Of a DNA stretch of 64,000 bases, positions 44,647-54,882 are shown piece after piece. Origin of the DNA: Plantago major (lineage: Eukaryota; Streptophyta; Magnoliopsida; Lamiales; Plantaginaceae); NCBI GenBank assembly GCA_026545765.1, contig CM048839.1:6373835-6437834 (forward strand). The letters run 5' to 3'. The notes beneath the pieces are model-generated. The model worked only from the letters and a program-made list of their open reading frames with translations. It had not been told where the DNA came from and did not search any database. How positions within the stretch are numbered: position 1 is the first letter of the stretch; each line of letters begins with the position of its first letter. The position numbers and the translations under genes were made by a program.

Positions 44647-44688
44647 GGCCCACATCGGTGGTAAACTAAACATTGAAATAGTATATAA
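44647..44688 (+). promoter_or_regulatory. Pol III promoter of ncRNA A (USE plus TATA)
   Basis: USE-like GGCCCACATCG (44647-44657; one mismatch to RTCCCACATCG) and TATATAA (44682-44688) with exactly 24 bp between them, the spacing that selects Pol III in plants. The start G at 44713 is 31 bp from the first T of the TATA box. Confidence 0.75.
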
Positions 44689-44712
44689 CTAAATTGTTTC
44701 CAATAGTAGATT

Positions 44713-44823
44713 GTCCCTTCGGGGACATAGTCTTGATTTGATGTGTACCATGAATCAGCTCCGTTGAGTCTGTAGTAATGTGAGCCCAAGACTACACGGA
44801 CCTCGTGGTTGGTCCAATTTAAT
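44713..44823 (+). ncRNA. Candidate Pol III RNA gene (ncRNA A), U6-like 5' hairpin
   Basis: About 110 nt. It begins with the exact U6 5' hairpin GTCCCTTCGGGGACA, but the rest has no ACAGAGA box or other U6 sequence. The body runs through GATGTGTACCATG and GAGCCCAAGACTAC. It ends with a hairpin GGACC/GGTCC (44799-44816) and AATTTAA before a run of 24 T (44823-44846), a strong Pol III terminator. The promoter fits (previous entry). It shares layout with ncRNA B and has a decayed copy at 30380-30483. I recognise no known family; a chimeric U6 relic is the alternative. Confidence 0.6.
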
Positions 44824-44846
44824 TTTTTTTTTTTTTTTTTTTTTTA
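44823..44846 (+). terminator. T-run, Pol III terminator of ncRNA A
   Basis: Twenty-four T in a row directly after the 3' hairpin. Corresponds to the poly-A at 30354-30379 in the left arm. Confidence 0.7.
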
Positions 44847-44913
44847 TCACGTTTATTATCGAATCGGGAATTGACTTTTTAACACGTTTATTATCGAATC
44901 CGGACTTGACCTA

Positions 44914-45098
44914 CCTACTTGGGGGTGTAGTCGGATCAACTTCGTAGGTTGACCCGAGTGATGTCATAAATATGCAATACAGTAATATTATTGATAATAA
45001 TGCTTTTTTTACCTACTTAGGGGGTGCAGTCGGATCAACTCCGTGAGTTGATCCGAGTGATGTCATAAATATGCTGTAATATTATTGATTATAATAAG
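44914..45098. repeat. Tandem duplication, two units of about 98 bp
   Basis: Both units contain CCTACTTxGGGGGTGxAGTCGG, then TCAACTxCGT and GATGTCATAAATATGC. Related sequence occurs in the left outer arm near 30160-30190 (TCACGGAGTTGATCCGG on the complementary strand). Confidence 0.85.
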
Positions 45099-45548
45099 AT
45101 GATATACCTTTAATTTCGTTTTTTTACATGTTTGACCTTGATTTTTAATGATATATGACTAACATAATACCTACTTAAAATCTCATAGATAAGTTATAAA
45201 ATACAATATAAAAGGTACAACATTATAAAACTTTATTATTTTTTTAATATTGATAAACTCAACGGGTTTAACCATATTTTTACTATGTTTTTGTCGGGTT
45301 TGTACACAGTTTCGAGGTTTTCGTTCTTGTTAATCCGGATCAACCCACAAGATTTCAAACATAGTTTAAACATCGACCCACTAGATTTCAAAAATAGTTC
45401 AAAATTAATTTTTTACATAAACAAAAATGTAACAACATAGTCGTTTTGAATAATTTTGTTGATAACGTACGTTGGCATCTATATAAGTTATATATAGACT
45501 GCGTCACTAAAGACTTAATGCTAATAATATTATTTAATTGTTGCATGC
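45099..45548. other. AT-rich part of the outer right arm
   Basis: Partly related to 29990-30130 in inverted orientation. No gene seen. Confidence 0.5.
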
Positions 45549-45659
45549 TTCCTCCGTCCCGCAAAAAATTTAACTATTCTTTTATTTTATGTATGTCCCA
45601 TTAATATAGTCAATTTACTAATATAGCAAAAAACTAAACACCAAAGTGGGACGGAGAAG
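45549..45659. mobile_element. Short degenerate Stowaway-like MITE
   Basis: About 110 bp between TTCCTCCGTCCCGC and GTGGGACGGAGAAG, which are near inverted repeats. TA duplications are not preserved. Confidence 0.55.
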
Positions 45660-45757
45660 ATATTTTTTTAATGGAAAAACACGTGAAAGACGGTCTATAT
45701 TTAGTCTAGAAAAGACGGGTTGATATTTTAAATAAAAAGTGTATATAGTAAATGAAA

Positions 45758-45874
45758 AAAATTTTGGACCGTGATGGTCCAATTGGAGGGAGATGATCAA
45801 GTCTTCCAGCCCAAAGGCACCCGAGACCATCTCCACTCATAGTGGGCCGGTACCACTAGTGTCCCCTTGGGGAC
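45758..45874 (-). ncRNA. Candidate Pol III RNA gene (ncRNA B)
   Basis: About 117 nt on the minus strand. The 5' hairpin is GTCCC-CAAG-GGGAC (45861-45874): the same stem as U6 and ncRNA A with a different loop. The 3' end is a perfect hairpin TTGGACC/GGTCCAA (7 bp, near 45763-45783) followed by AA and a T-run (45755-45761). The body includes GGGCTGGAAGACTTGATC. The USE and TATA upstream are well formed. It resembles ncRNA A in architecture rather than primary sequence. I recognise no known family. Confidence 0.6.
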
Positions 45875-45897
45875 GAACTGTATAGTAGAACGTTTAG

Positions 45898-45939
45898 TTT
45901 TATACAGTAATTACTTTAACAACTTTCCCGATGTGGGAT
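45898..45939 (-). promoter_or_regulatory. Pol III promoter of ncRNA B (USE plus TATA)
   Basis: On the minus strand, USE ATCCCACATCG (45929-45939, full match to RTCCCACATCG) and TATAAAA (45898-45904), separated by exactly 24 bp. The start G at 45874 lies 30 bp from the first T of the TATA box. Confidence 0.82.
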
Positions 45940-46224
45940 AAGTACAAAAGTAACAACACCCTTGCGAATCATCTACAATACCCATTAACAAGCTTAAAAT
46001 ATAATTTATACGTAACCTCAGCCGACCTGAGAAAAACTTTACTCGCCTGCTCCATCCTCCATTTTCTACACAACCCAGTAATTATCTCATTATACATAAC
46101 CACACACTCGGCTCCAATCCTTTCCTCCAAACATATCACAGAAAACATAAACAGATTGGGCTATAAATACAAATAGGCTGGACTGACATTTAACTATTGT
46201 ACCTAATTGAGTCGTGTTCAATTC
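45940..46224. other. Spacer
   Basis: No gene seen. Confidence 0.35.
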
Positions 46225-47060
46225 TACAGACCCGGTGGTTCAAATTTATTCCGACTACCAACCTCATGAGGAAGAAGACCATCTTTGGCCATTTCCTGAG
46301 GATGTTAAAAACAGCATCCGTATTCCCTTCTTTGTAATTCACCTCAACAAGGGTTTTGGCAACATTGCCATCAGCAATCTTACAGCTTATCAGCGTATCC
46401 TGTAAGATCTCATTTAGCTCTTCATTAATTCTGGCTTTGTGTCACCATAAACCTCCCTAGCCAATTTCAAACCTCCAAAACGCAGTTATACGATGAAATC
46501 GAAGGCATAAACCCGTTCACCTTAGATAAGCTAACAACACTAATCGCCCTATCAACCATTCTCAAATTAGAAAGCACTTATACCAGCAGATCAAACACGG
46601 CTGAGCTCAAACTGCACGACTGGTAATCCGACACAGACAATTAAACACTTCATCCTCTCCATTTTCGCAAACCGGAAAGGTCCTGGCAGCCTTCTCGCCT
46701 AGGTTTTGAGCCAATTTGTAGAGCTTGAAGCGAGTGAGGCTGTGAATTTAGAGGCAGTAGCATTGCAGTGAGAAGAAAGGGCGTTTGCGAGCAAATTCGA
46801 GGAACTTCACGGTTAGAGTGTATGATTGTTTTGGGACTGGAGGAGCATATTGGAAGCTGATTCAGGAATGAATTGAGGGATTAAGGGTTCGAGTTGAGAT
46901 GGATTTGAGTGTTGAGTAGTAGTCTTATGGCTTGGTTGATGAATGGAGGTGGAGAGGTTTGTGGTTTTGATTGGGAGGTTAAGGTGGTGAGAGAACGGTG
47001 GAATGGCCTGTGGAATCGCATTTTGGGGATTCAAATTTCAGAGGTGTGGCATGAGAACGA
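46225..47060 (-). pseudogene. PPR gene relic with the middle deleted
   Basis: Read on the minus strand, N-terminal PPR-gene sequence (LTVKFLEFARKRPFFSLQCY, HSLTRFKLYKLAQNL, then LSNLRMVDRAISVVSLSKV and SISSYNCVLEV in a shifted frame) is followed almost directly by what looks like the extreme C-terminus (AKTLVEVNYKEGNTDAVF). The central PPR repeats are missing and several stops are present. The two ends look like those of Arabidopsis EMB2745 (At5g39710), from memory. PPR proteins act on organelle RNA; this copy cannot. Confidence 0.7.
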
Positions 47061-48091
47061 AGGTTCAGCTGCTTGTTCAGAGTTCAGACGAGATTTCGGT
47101 TGGGCTGGGTAGTGTAGGAACAAAAGAACTTGGGCTGGACTGGATAGTGTCAATGGGCTCCAAGAGTTTGGGTCATTTTCATCATGATTACAGTCTGGTA
47201 TCTAGTTGGAGAATTTTATGCCACAGAATTACACCTAGTATTTATTTGCTCCATATTCATACAGCTGCTACCTGTATTTCTTCAATGTAGGTATACCGTG
47301 AATGTATTTATTCAATGTAGATATACAGTGAATTTTTGTATGTGACTGTGTTTGTCGTATACTTCGTATTTATGTGATTCATGGGTAAAATCGGTCTTCG
47401 GCTCCTGACACTGTGAATTGTGATTTTATCTAGTAGTAGTAGTAATCTTTTTCGATTTGAACTTGGATAATAAAGCTTAGTTAGATGGTTTATGTACTAT
47501 AGTCGCTCCGGTGTTTTAAAAACATTCACATTGATGTTGTTTACTTATAAACATTCCCATTCGTTTTGTGAAAGACCTACCATCTTTAATTACTAATACA
47601 AACTCTCCCATACTCTATATTCATTTAACTGGACATAGCAACCTTGTTATTTTCATGCAAGGGATAAGACTTTTAACCAACATTAAAGAACAAAGTGCAA
47701 GCAAAACCTGTTCAAAATTACACGAGCATAAATGAATAGGCTCTCGGGAGAAGATTCTTTCATCATCAATAGCCAGCTATTCTATAGTACAATATATTTA
47801 AAGGTAAGTATCATACCTTAGGTACTTCCTCCTGACAGAATCTGCAGTTTCCCGGACCATATGGCATCTTGACAAGGACAAGGAACCATGGGAAGTTATT
47901 GATAAATACTGCCTGCAACTCAAGCATTGAGATACGAAAACCTTACAGCGAACCAGCAATGGAGCTCCATGCTGGACAGCTTTGACATGATGAATATCGC
48001 CAGGCAGAATCATTATAACGCCAAGTCCTCAATTTGAAGACCACGGCCCAAATATACACTAGAGAAATTCTCCAATAGGATACTTCTCAAG
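47061..48091. other. Right end of the outer repeat and 3' flank of the SCNM1-like gene
   Basis: 47266-47720 is the nearly identical part of the outer inverted repeat. From 47721 to 48091 the sequence is unique and probably includes the 3' UTR of the SCNM1-like gene (minus strand). No other gene seen. Confidence 0.5.
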
Positions 48092-49464
48092 TCAGGTAGT
48101 TCGGTTTAACACAACGTTAGGATCTTCTTCATCAGAATCAAACTCAGCCTGTAAAGAAGACACGAAACAGTTAAATTACATCAATGATAAAAGAATGCTT
48201 ATATGGAGGTATACTTCGCTGAATCCTCAGCCAAAACTCAGTATTCACCAACCACATCTAGATACAAACAGACCAAGAATAAAGGTTCTTAACAAGACAC
48301 GAACTACAATTCAGGAAAATTAAAGAAAAACAACCATAACTCACATTTTCATCCCTGAACCATCTTCCATAGCCATCTCGTTTCCAGCCAGCAGCTGTGA
48401 ACTTGAGTTCCATCTCTAGGCGCTCTCTATAGTCCACAGAAACCACACCTCCCACTACTCTCTCACATGTTTTAAAAGCATCGACTTCACGAACAAAGTC
48501 CTTGCCATGTGGCGGCACTGAAATATTTGTTTCAGATTTCACCTCCTTACGTATAAACTCACCAGAAAGAGCCTCAAAAGCAGCCTTCCGAGCTCGCTCA
48601 ATCAACGGTTTCTTCTCCATTTTCTTTTGTTTACTCGAAGCAGAGCTCGCAATATCTGTGTCAACACCACCTGACAACGCCATTCTCTTCCGAACTTCAT
48701 CTTGTATCGCCAATTCCCTATCTCTACGCCTCGACTCAGCTACACGATGTCGTGAGCCATTAACATGTGTCTACAACAAAAATCCAGAACAAGCCATTAT
48801 CATCTATCTACAAGCCATGGACTTCTTTCACACGGGTTAAACTAGTTCAAAATCTTCGTAATAACGAGCAATATGGTTTGCTAGTCTATGCTCTACAAAT
48901 TGTTTCATTGAAATTATTCGTATGACACGCGCCAGAACAAGCCATTAATATGTGTCTACAACCAAAATACAGAACAAGCCATTATGACCCATCTACAACT
49001 AAAAATCCAGAACAAGCCATTATCATCTATCTACAACCAAAAAATCCAGAAGCAGCCATTATCACTACCTACAACCAAAAATCAGAACATACTATAACCC
49101 AAGACAATAATAATTTCATAAGCGAATTCACATCTCACAGTCACTCTCAAATCAGTAAATGCAATCCTTGAATACTACACTGACTGTTTTGAGCTACTAA
49201 TCAAAATCGAAGGCAATTAATCAATCAAACCTGAATCCCTAACATTCAAACAAAATGGTCGAGATTGAAATTATGAAGAATACTTACGGAGAGAACTGTA
49301 GGAGTATCGAGAACAGGATTGTTAGGGCAAATGAGGCAAGCGAATTTGCCACTGGAGAGCTTCTTGTAAACGGAAGAGTCTACACCTTCGATGAGCAAAT
49401 CGTCTACTCTTCTCTTCCGGTGCTGCGCCTCACGAGCCCAGCTGTCTCCGCCGTAAACACTCAT
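48092..49464 (-). CDS. SCNM1: SCNM1-like protein (sodium channel modifier 1 homologue, minor spliceosome)
   Basis: Three exons on the minus strand, 49464-49288, 48770-48345 and 48148-48092, all phase 0 with GT-AG introns (219 aa). Residues 15-59 read HRKRRVDDLL ... SGKFACLICPNNPVLDTPTVLS. With exon 2 (THVNGSRHR) this forms the split zinc finger (C-x2-C ... H-x5-H) of SCNM1. A Lys/Arg-rich middle follows, then AAGWKRDGYGRWFRDEN and the acidic tail EFDSDEEDPN, the signature SCNM1 C-terminus. Human SCNM1 is a component of the U12-type (minor) spliceosome, and the plant homologue is likely to act there, in the nucleus. Intron 1 carries a minisatellite. Start chosen because it gives the family N-terminus and no upstream in-frame ATG fits. 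Confidence 0.9.
48755..49090. repeat. Minisatellite in SCNM1-like intron 1, reaching into exon 2
   Basis: About six imperfect units of 36-38 bp with the core CCAGAACAAGCCATTATCATC and TATCTACAACCAAAA, interrupted by unique sequence at 48816-48925. The first unit (GCCATTAACATGTGTCTACAAC) contains the exon 2 acceptor and first codons, so acceptor-like sequence is repeated along the intron. Confidence 0.85.
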
Positions 49465-49560
49465 CGGAATCAGCCGGAGAAAACTTTTTCCGATGATGAA
49501 ATTTTCCTGATTACTCCCAAATCGACAGATAATAGAAGTCGAGTTGAGCTAGCTGCTCCT

Positions 49561-49965
49561 TAGACTAATTTAAAATTTGAGTTTGAGCTGGCGTTTTACA
49601 AATATTTTTGAGATTGCGTTGGCCTTTGCAAATCGCAAAAATGCTAGAAGTAAGTTGAACCGGAACCGGATGACTAGCTCGATGGATTAATTTAAGAGTT
49701 GAGTTTGAGTCCGCGTTTTACATATATTTGTAAGATTGCCGTAAAAATTGTCCTATACCGGTCTTGAACCTATGGCTTTCGCTAATAAAAAAAAAAACTA
49801 GAAGTCGTTGAGCCGGTTGACTAGCTCGATAGACTAATTTAAAAGTTGAGTTTGAGTCCGTGTTTTACAGATATTTGTAAGATTGTCGTAAAAATTGTCC
49901 CATACCGGTCTTGAACATGTGGCTTTCGCTAATCACAGGTCTCGAACCTGTGGCCTTCGCAAGAG
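49561..49965. repeat. Tandem units carrying tRNA-Ile T-arm fragments
   Basis: Three diverged units starting near 49561, 49681 and 49829 (shared GACTAATTTAAA, GAGTTTGAGTCCG and TTTTACA). T-arm-like copies (CCGGTCTTGAACC or AGGTCTCGAACCTGTGG followed by CTTCGC) lie at about 49752, 49900 and 49936. They match the 3' half of the tRNA gene at 49981. Confidence 0.8.
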
Positions 49966-49980
49966 GCGCAAAAAAAGATT

Positions 49981-50054
49981 TGGCCCATACAGGTCTCGAA
50001 CCTGTGACCTTCGCGTTATTAGCACGACGCTCTAACCAACTGAGCTAATGGGCC
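49981..50054 (-). tRNA. trnI-AAU: tRNA-Ile(AAT)
   Basis: 74-nt cloverleaf on the minus strand. Acceptor stem GGCCCAT/ATGGGCC with discriminator A, D-arm TAGCTCAGTTGGTTAGA (A box), anticodon AAT in the loop CTAATAA, T-arm with GGTTCGAGACC (B box). No intron. The sequence is the usual plant cytosolic tRNA-Ile. Confidence 0.95.
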
Positions 50055-50327
50055 AGTTTGCTTATCATAATCCTGATACTATATTTAGTATATATCTCAT
50101 AATTCTTCAATTGTATTATTGTATGGCCCCTCATTATTCATTCACGGTGGTCTCAAATCTCAATCATACATTGATAGTCCCCTTGAATCTCATACTCCCC
50201 TTGATGTATAAAATTTATAAGGCACTGACCTCGTAAAAGTTTTCAATAATCTGTGGGCAAGAGAAATGTTCCAAACTGTCAGTATTTTGCATGAGATGAA
50301 TTGATAGAGTGGTTTGATTTTTGATAT
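50055..50327. other. Spacer upstream of the tRNA gene
   Basis: No gene seen. Confidence 0.4.
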
Positions 50328-50840
50328 TGTTGCGAATAATCACAATCTACAGCAATCAACCTCCAATTCCGATTAACAAACACAATACTCCGATCAAGCT
50401 ATAATTGCGAATGAAACTGTAAAGAACACAAGTATTACGTGGTTCGGCAAATGCCTACATCCACGGGAGCAATCAGAGAATGTTTATCGATCAACAAGAA
50501 TGTTTACAACAAGCTTCAATCGTATAACTTGCGGAGAAAAGAAACAAAGAAGATGAAGTTTATAGGAAGAAGATGATGGCGGTTAATTATGAGAAAAACG
50601 TAAAATGAAAATAAAGTCGCATAAGCCTTTATACTCCTCAATCCCGCCTTGTGACGTCATGCCACATAGTGCCAGCCAATCAGAAGCCACCAACTCACCA
50701 AGCTTATGTTGAAATGTAATTTCTCCCACGGATTATGCCTGTATCTAACGCTTGACCTCAGTGAGGAAGGTTAAGGCCCCCAACCAAGAAGGTCAGGTAG
50801 AACCGGCCACATTTTCATGTTTGTTACTACATAACCAACA
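50328..50840. mobile_element. Solo LTR-like element (Copia type)
   Basis: 513 bp between TGTTGCGAATAAT and ATAACCAACA (TG...CA ends, short inverted TGTTG/CAACA). Contains TACGTGGTTCGGCAAATGCC and TACATCCACGGG, a motif pair common in plant Copia LTRs. No polypurine tract, primer site or clear 5-bp target duplication. Confidence 0.55.
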
Positions 50841-51239
50841 GTGTACATTAGACTTTCTAATCTGATCCAAAAGGAATAATCTAAAAAATTCAAATTGGTG
50901 TAGATTGTTTTACATATCTTCTTTCTTCTCCATTGGCAGTAGAGTAGTAGGAGAAGCCTTCCATAATCTAAAGTGCATATCTTCTACACATTAATTCTCA
51001 CCATGTTTTATATAAGTAAAACGAAGCTCTCAACATATAATCTCGTATTATACCAACTAATTCAAGTTACTTATCTACATGCTTCCCGATTGTATATAAC
51101 ATATATGCAAAGCTTATATGATTTATTGTAATATTGGGGCATTATACTCTTGACTTTTTCTAACCATCGATGAAATATATTGACATAGATTCAACTGAAT
51201 AATTTACTATTATATCATATTTAGTGTTTTAAAAATCTT
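50841..51239. other. Spacer
   Basis: AT-rich, nothing recognised. Confidence 0.4.
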
Positions 51240-51242
51240 TTA

Positions 51243-52869
51243 GTGCCCGTTTGGTTTGAAAAGGGGTATTTCATTTTGCAAAACTGGATTATTCGGCCCA
51301 TTTAAGAAATTGGATTATTTTTGGGGGTTTTCGCCTTAAAATCTTGTTTGGTTGGACTCTACGAATTGAACTATTTTCAATAAAATCCAGTTTGGTTCTG
51401 AATTGATTTTGGATTATTCAGTAGGATAAAGCAAAGTGGAATTACTGATATACCTCTATGCTTTCCCACTTATTGTATAAAATCGAGTTTGATTTTCAAT
51501 TTGATTTAGTGAAAATTACATGTGAACATAATTTTAGGGGAGCAAATTTTTACCACCTTCTCGTGTTTAATCGGGAAATTCTAGAATTTTGATCATATGA
51601 ATTTCATATACAAAATTATCCGAAAATCTTTGAAATTATTGCATCCATAGTTACATTGCCACTGTTGATAACTTTGGCATCGATTTTGAGTTTATATGAC
51701 TTGACCATTAAAATTTAGTTTATAGATATTGTTTATAATCTGTATAATAATTATCTTAACGAAATACATGTTTCCTTATAAGATCGATATTTCATATGAG
51801 TGAAATTTATAATTCCATATTTTTCATCTCATGCGTAGAATAATTATTTTTGGCGATTGAAATCGACATCGCATATGTTAAATCATCCCATCTAAACATA
51901 AATTTTCATACATTTTAAACATAAAAGTGTAAAGCATGTAAAACGCCAAAGTCAGTGACGGAATCAGGATTTTAAGTCAGGTAGGGCACAAATAAGAACT
52001 CAAACTTTTAATTATATAAATGTTGTTTTTATAATATATAAAGTAAATTTTTTTTTTACATATATGTAATTAGCGATGCATATTTTGTATTCAAAACACA
52101 TATATACTCCGCCTTTATTCTGTCAAAATTTGCACATATTTAATATGCTAGAATATTTTTTCAAAAAATGATGAAGAAAAAACGTTCTTGAACCGACAAC
52201 TCTAAATTATCATCGTTATTCTCGTAAGCAACGCTAACCAATTTTTTTAATTATTAGTATTGTTTTGTTTAATAATTCTTATAAAAAAGTTGGTTATACT
52301 ATTAAACAAACAAAATTAATTTTGATGTAAATACATAAGATACGCTAAAAAACAAAAGTATAAAAGGTCTAATGAGTAAATGAGTAGAAAAGAGAAATAA
52401 ATATTACAGGGGTACAAAATGAAAAGAAATGGTGCAAAACTAGGAAACCATTGGGAAAAAAAAAGGAAGGTGGAAACCAGGAAACGGAAAAAATGGAAAA
52501 GAAAGTGCAAAACTAGGAAAATATAAAAGAAGAAATGGAAGGTGGAAATTAGGAAGGAAAAAAAAAAGTGCATTGATGTGAATCGATTGGTATTCTTGAA
52601 TTGGGATGGCATATTTAGTAATTGATGTGAAGTTTGTATAAAATTAAACATTTCACGAGAAAGAAGATAATCCAAAAGTAAATACCTCCTCATAGAAGGT
52701 ATTTGAAATTAGATTATTCATGTACAAATTTGAGGACTTGAGGCGGGCTGGAGAAATTGGATTATTCCAAATAATTCATTTTTTCGGGCCGACAAAAAAA
52801 CAATCAAACTGAATTATTGAGGGTATTCGGACAAAAACCCAAAAAAAAACACTCAAACCAAACGGGCAC
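51243..52869. mobile_element. PIF/Harbinger-type non-autonomous element, 1.63 kb
   Basis: Perfect 17-bp terminal inverted repeats GTGCCCGTTTGGTTTGA, flanked by a 3-bp TTA duplication (51240-51242 and 52870-52872). TTA/TAA target sites and GGGCCCGTTTGG-like ends are typical of PIF/Harbinger (Tourist) elements. The interior is AT-rich and has no transposase; subterminal segments rich in GGATTATT/AATAATCC reinforce the fold. Confidence 0.88.
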
Positions 52870-52872
52870 TTA

Positions 52873-54882
52873 GGAATCACAAGTTGTCTCTAGAATCTAG
52901 GTCATGTGATGTCTTGCCTAAAGCATGATGATTCCTCCACCAATAGTAGGAGAATAATTAGAAGCAATGAATGATGATAAATATGAATCAATAACTAATT
53001 GAACCAATGACCAATAGAATAGATCTTTACCAACTAAACAAATCTTAGTTGCTAAAAGGCCATACTTCACACACTATATGATTCCTTTTTTTCAATAATA
53101 CTCCATAATAACATGACTGTATTTGATAATCAAATTGTTAACAACCCTTAAGCAGGATAAGAAGCTAATTAGGTGGTTCCACCTTTTACATCCATGAAGG
53201 CTCACCTAACAATGTTTTTGACATCTTGATGGACCCATGGAGTTATCAAGTGGGCTCACTCATTTCACCTTGTCTTAAGATTCTTTCTCCATTATTTTGT
53301 TTGTGAAAGAGACACTTTGTCAAACACACTTTGGATAAGTTTCATGATGATACATATACTTGTAGTTTTTTTTTAATAGGTAGGATAATGAAGTTAGGTA
53401 TAAAGATCAACGTTGAATAGTTCTTCACCTATTTAAGTTTAAGTTATGGTCTATAAATACAAATCTATTGGACGACCATACGGAGTCTTTTTTTATTATA
53501 ACAATGACAAGCTATTCATACTCTTTAAAATTGCCGAGTGTAATGGTATCCATAACATTATTTATCTTCTTCCGTGGCATTGGACAGGCAACTTCTTTAG
53601 TACGAATAATGTATAATGTGCCAACTCTCAATAGTAAATTTCAATTTGAACGATGGAAGAGAAATGAAGATTCTCCACTTGTCGTGGAAACATATGTTGT
53701 ACTATTATATTAATCACAACAAATTGGTGACATAAATTATTTATTCTTATGATTCCCAAAACTTGACTTTTAGTGCAAGATAAAAGACACTAATAGTCAC
53801 CAAGATTAGCTTAGACTTTATAAACACAGTACCATTCCTTTTATTTAAAAATTTAACAACCAAAAGTTAACTTAGATTTTTTATTTTTCCAAATGATGTT
53901 ACAGTTACATTACATTGAAAAAATATACTCAATTATTACAAAACTATAGAAAACAAATTCACACTTTAACAGGTATCGATCAGACAATTACATAATTTCT
54001 ATCAAACCGGCACTTAATGGAACGGGAATAGAGCCCATAAACTATGTCAATCATCAAATTCTCATTCAACAATGTTACCGTGGATGATACATGTATCTAA
54101 CCAATTAATCTAAATCTAATTGGCAAGTTAGCTTAGTCTGAAAACTACTACTAGTAATCTTTTTATTTCAGAAGTGAAATCTAAGTCAATTGGAATAGTT
54201 TTAATTAGGCGGCGATTAGAAAATAGTAATATTCGAAGACAACAATCTTAACAATATCTTACAAGAGATTAGAACAAATCTTGTCCAGAATCTATTACCT
54301 GTCCATTGAAAATTGTTCCCTAAGTTTCGATACCTTTGAATAATGATGATTCCTATTTATAACTATTCAATTTGAAGTTTGTTTGTTTCACTCCAATCAA
54401 AATGGAATCTTTCATTCTGTTTATTACAGAATTTCTGACCAAAGGTCATACTCCAGATTCTTGAGATGAAAGCAACACAATATATTAATTAATTAATTCT
54501 AAATAAATAAAATAAATTCGAATAAATGAATACTTATCAGGTATCTCATTCTGAGTCTTCAAACTTCATCTGAGTTTTTAATAGAATGACCAAATTTATG
54601 AAGCACCAAAGCTCATCTTCATCATAGAATGACCAAATTTTCGACAAAAAATGAAGCACGGAAGCTCATCATCATCACAGAGAAAGGACTTGGCTTGAAG
54701 TTCCTTATGCCGAAGATATAAAAAAATTGAAAAACTCAGATTTAAAGTCACTAATGCCGCATAATTCACATAACTCTTCCTCAAAATCGTTTATAGGTAA
54801 TAGGTAATGTATAGCTTTATTGTCATATATATTTTTTGTATCTGCAAAACTCTTCGTGGATGATTTATCCACGGATCATCTC
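52873..54882. other. Intergenic region between the Harbinger element and the GARP gene
   Basis: AT-rich with no convincing gene. The last part may be the 3' UTR of the GARP gene (minus strand), with two near-identical pieces around 54590-54680 (GAATGACCAAATTT and AAGCTCATCxTCATC) showing a small local duplication. Confidence 0.5.

Larger units (their letters stand above)
44640..47720 (-). repeat. Outer inverted repeat, right arm
   Basis: Reverse complement of 27540-30560 (see that entry). It includes ncRNA A, the tandem repeat at 44914-45098, ncRNA B (no counterpart found on the left) and the PPR relic. Confidence 0.75.

Noticed and set aside
44713-44823. ncRNA A as a normal U6 gene
   Set aside because: Only the 5' hairpin matches; ACAGAGA and the internal stem-loop are absent.
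44713-45874. ncRNA A/B as U3, U6atac, 7SL or tRNA genes
   Set aside because: Neither sequence shows the start, boxes or fold that I know for these RNAs. Telomerase RNA was also considered; no CTAAACCCT-type template is present.
48950-49171. 73-residue frame in SCNM1 intron 1
   Set aside because: Translation of the minisatellite.
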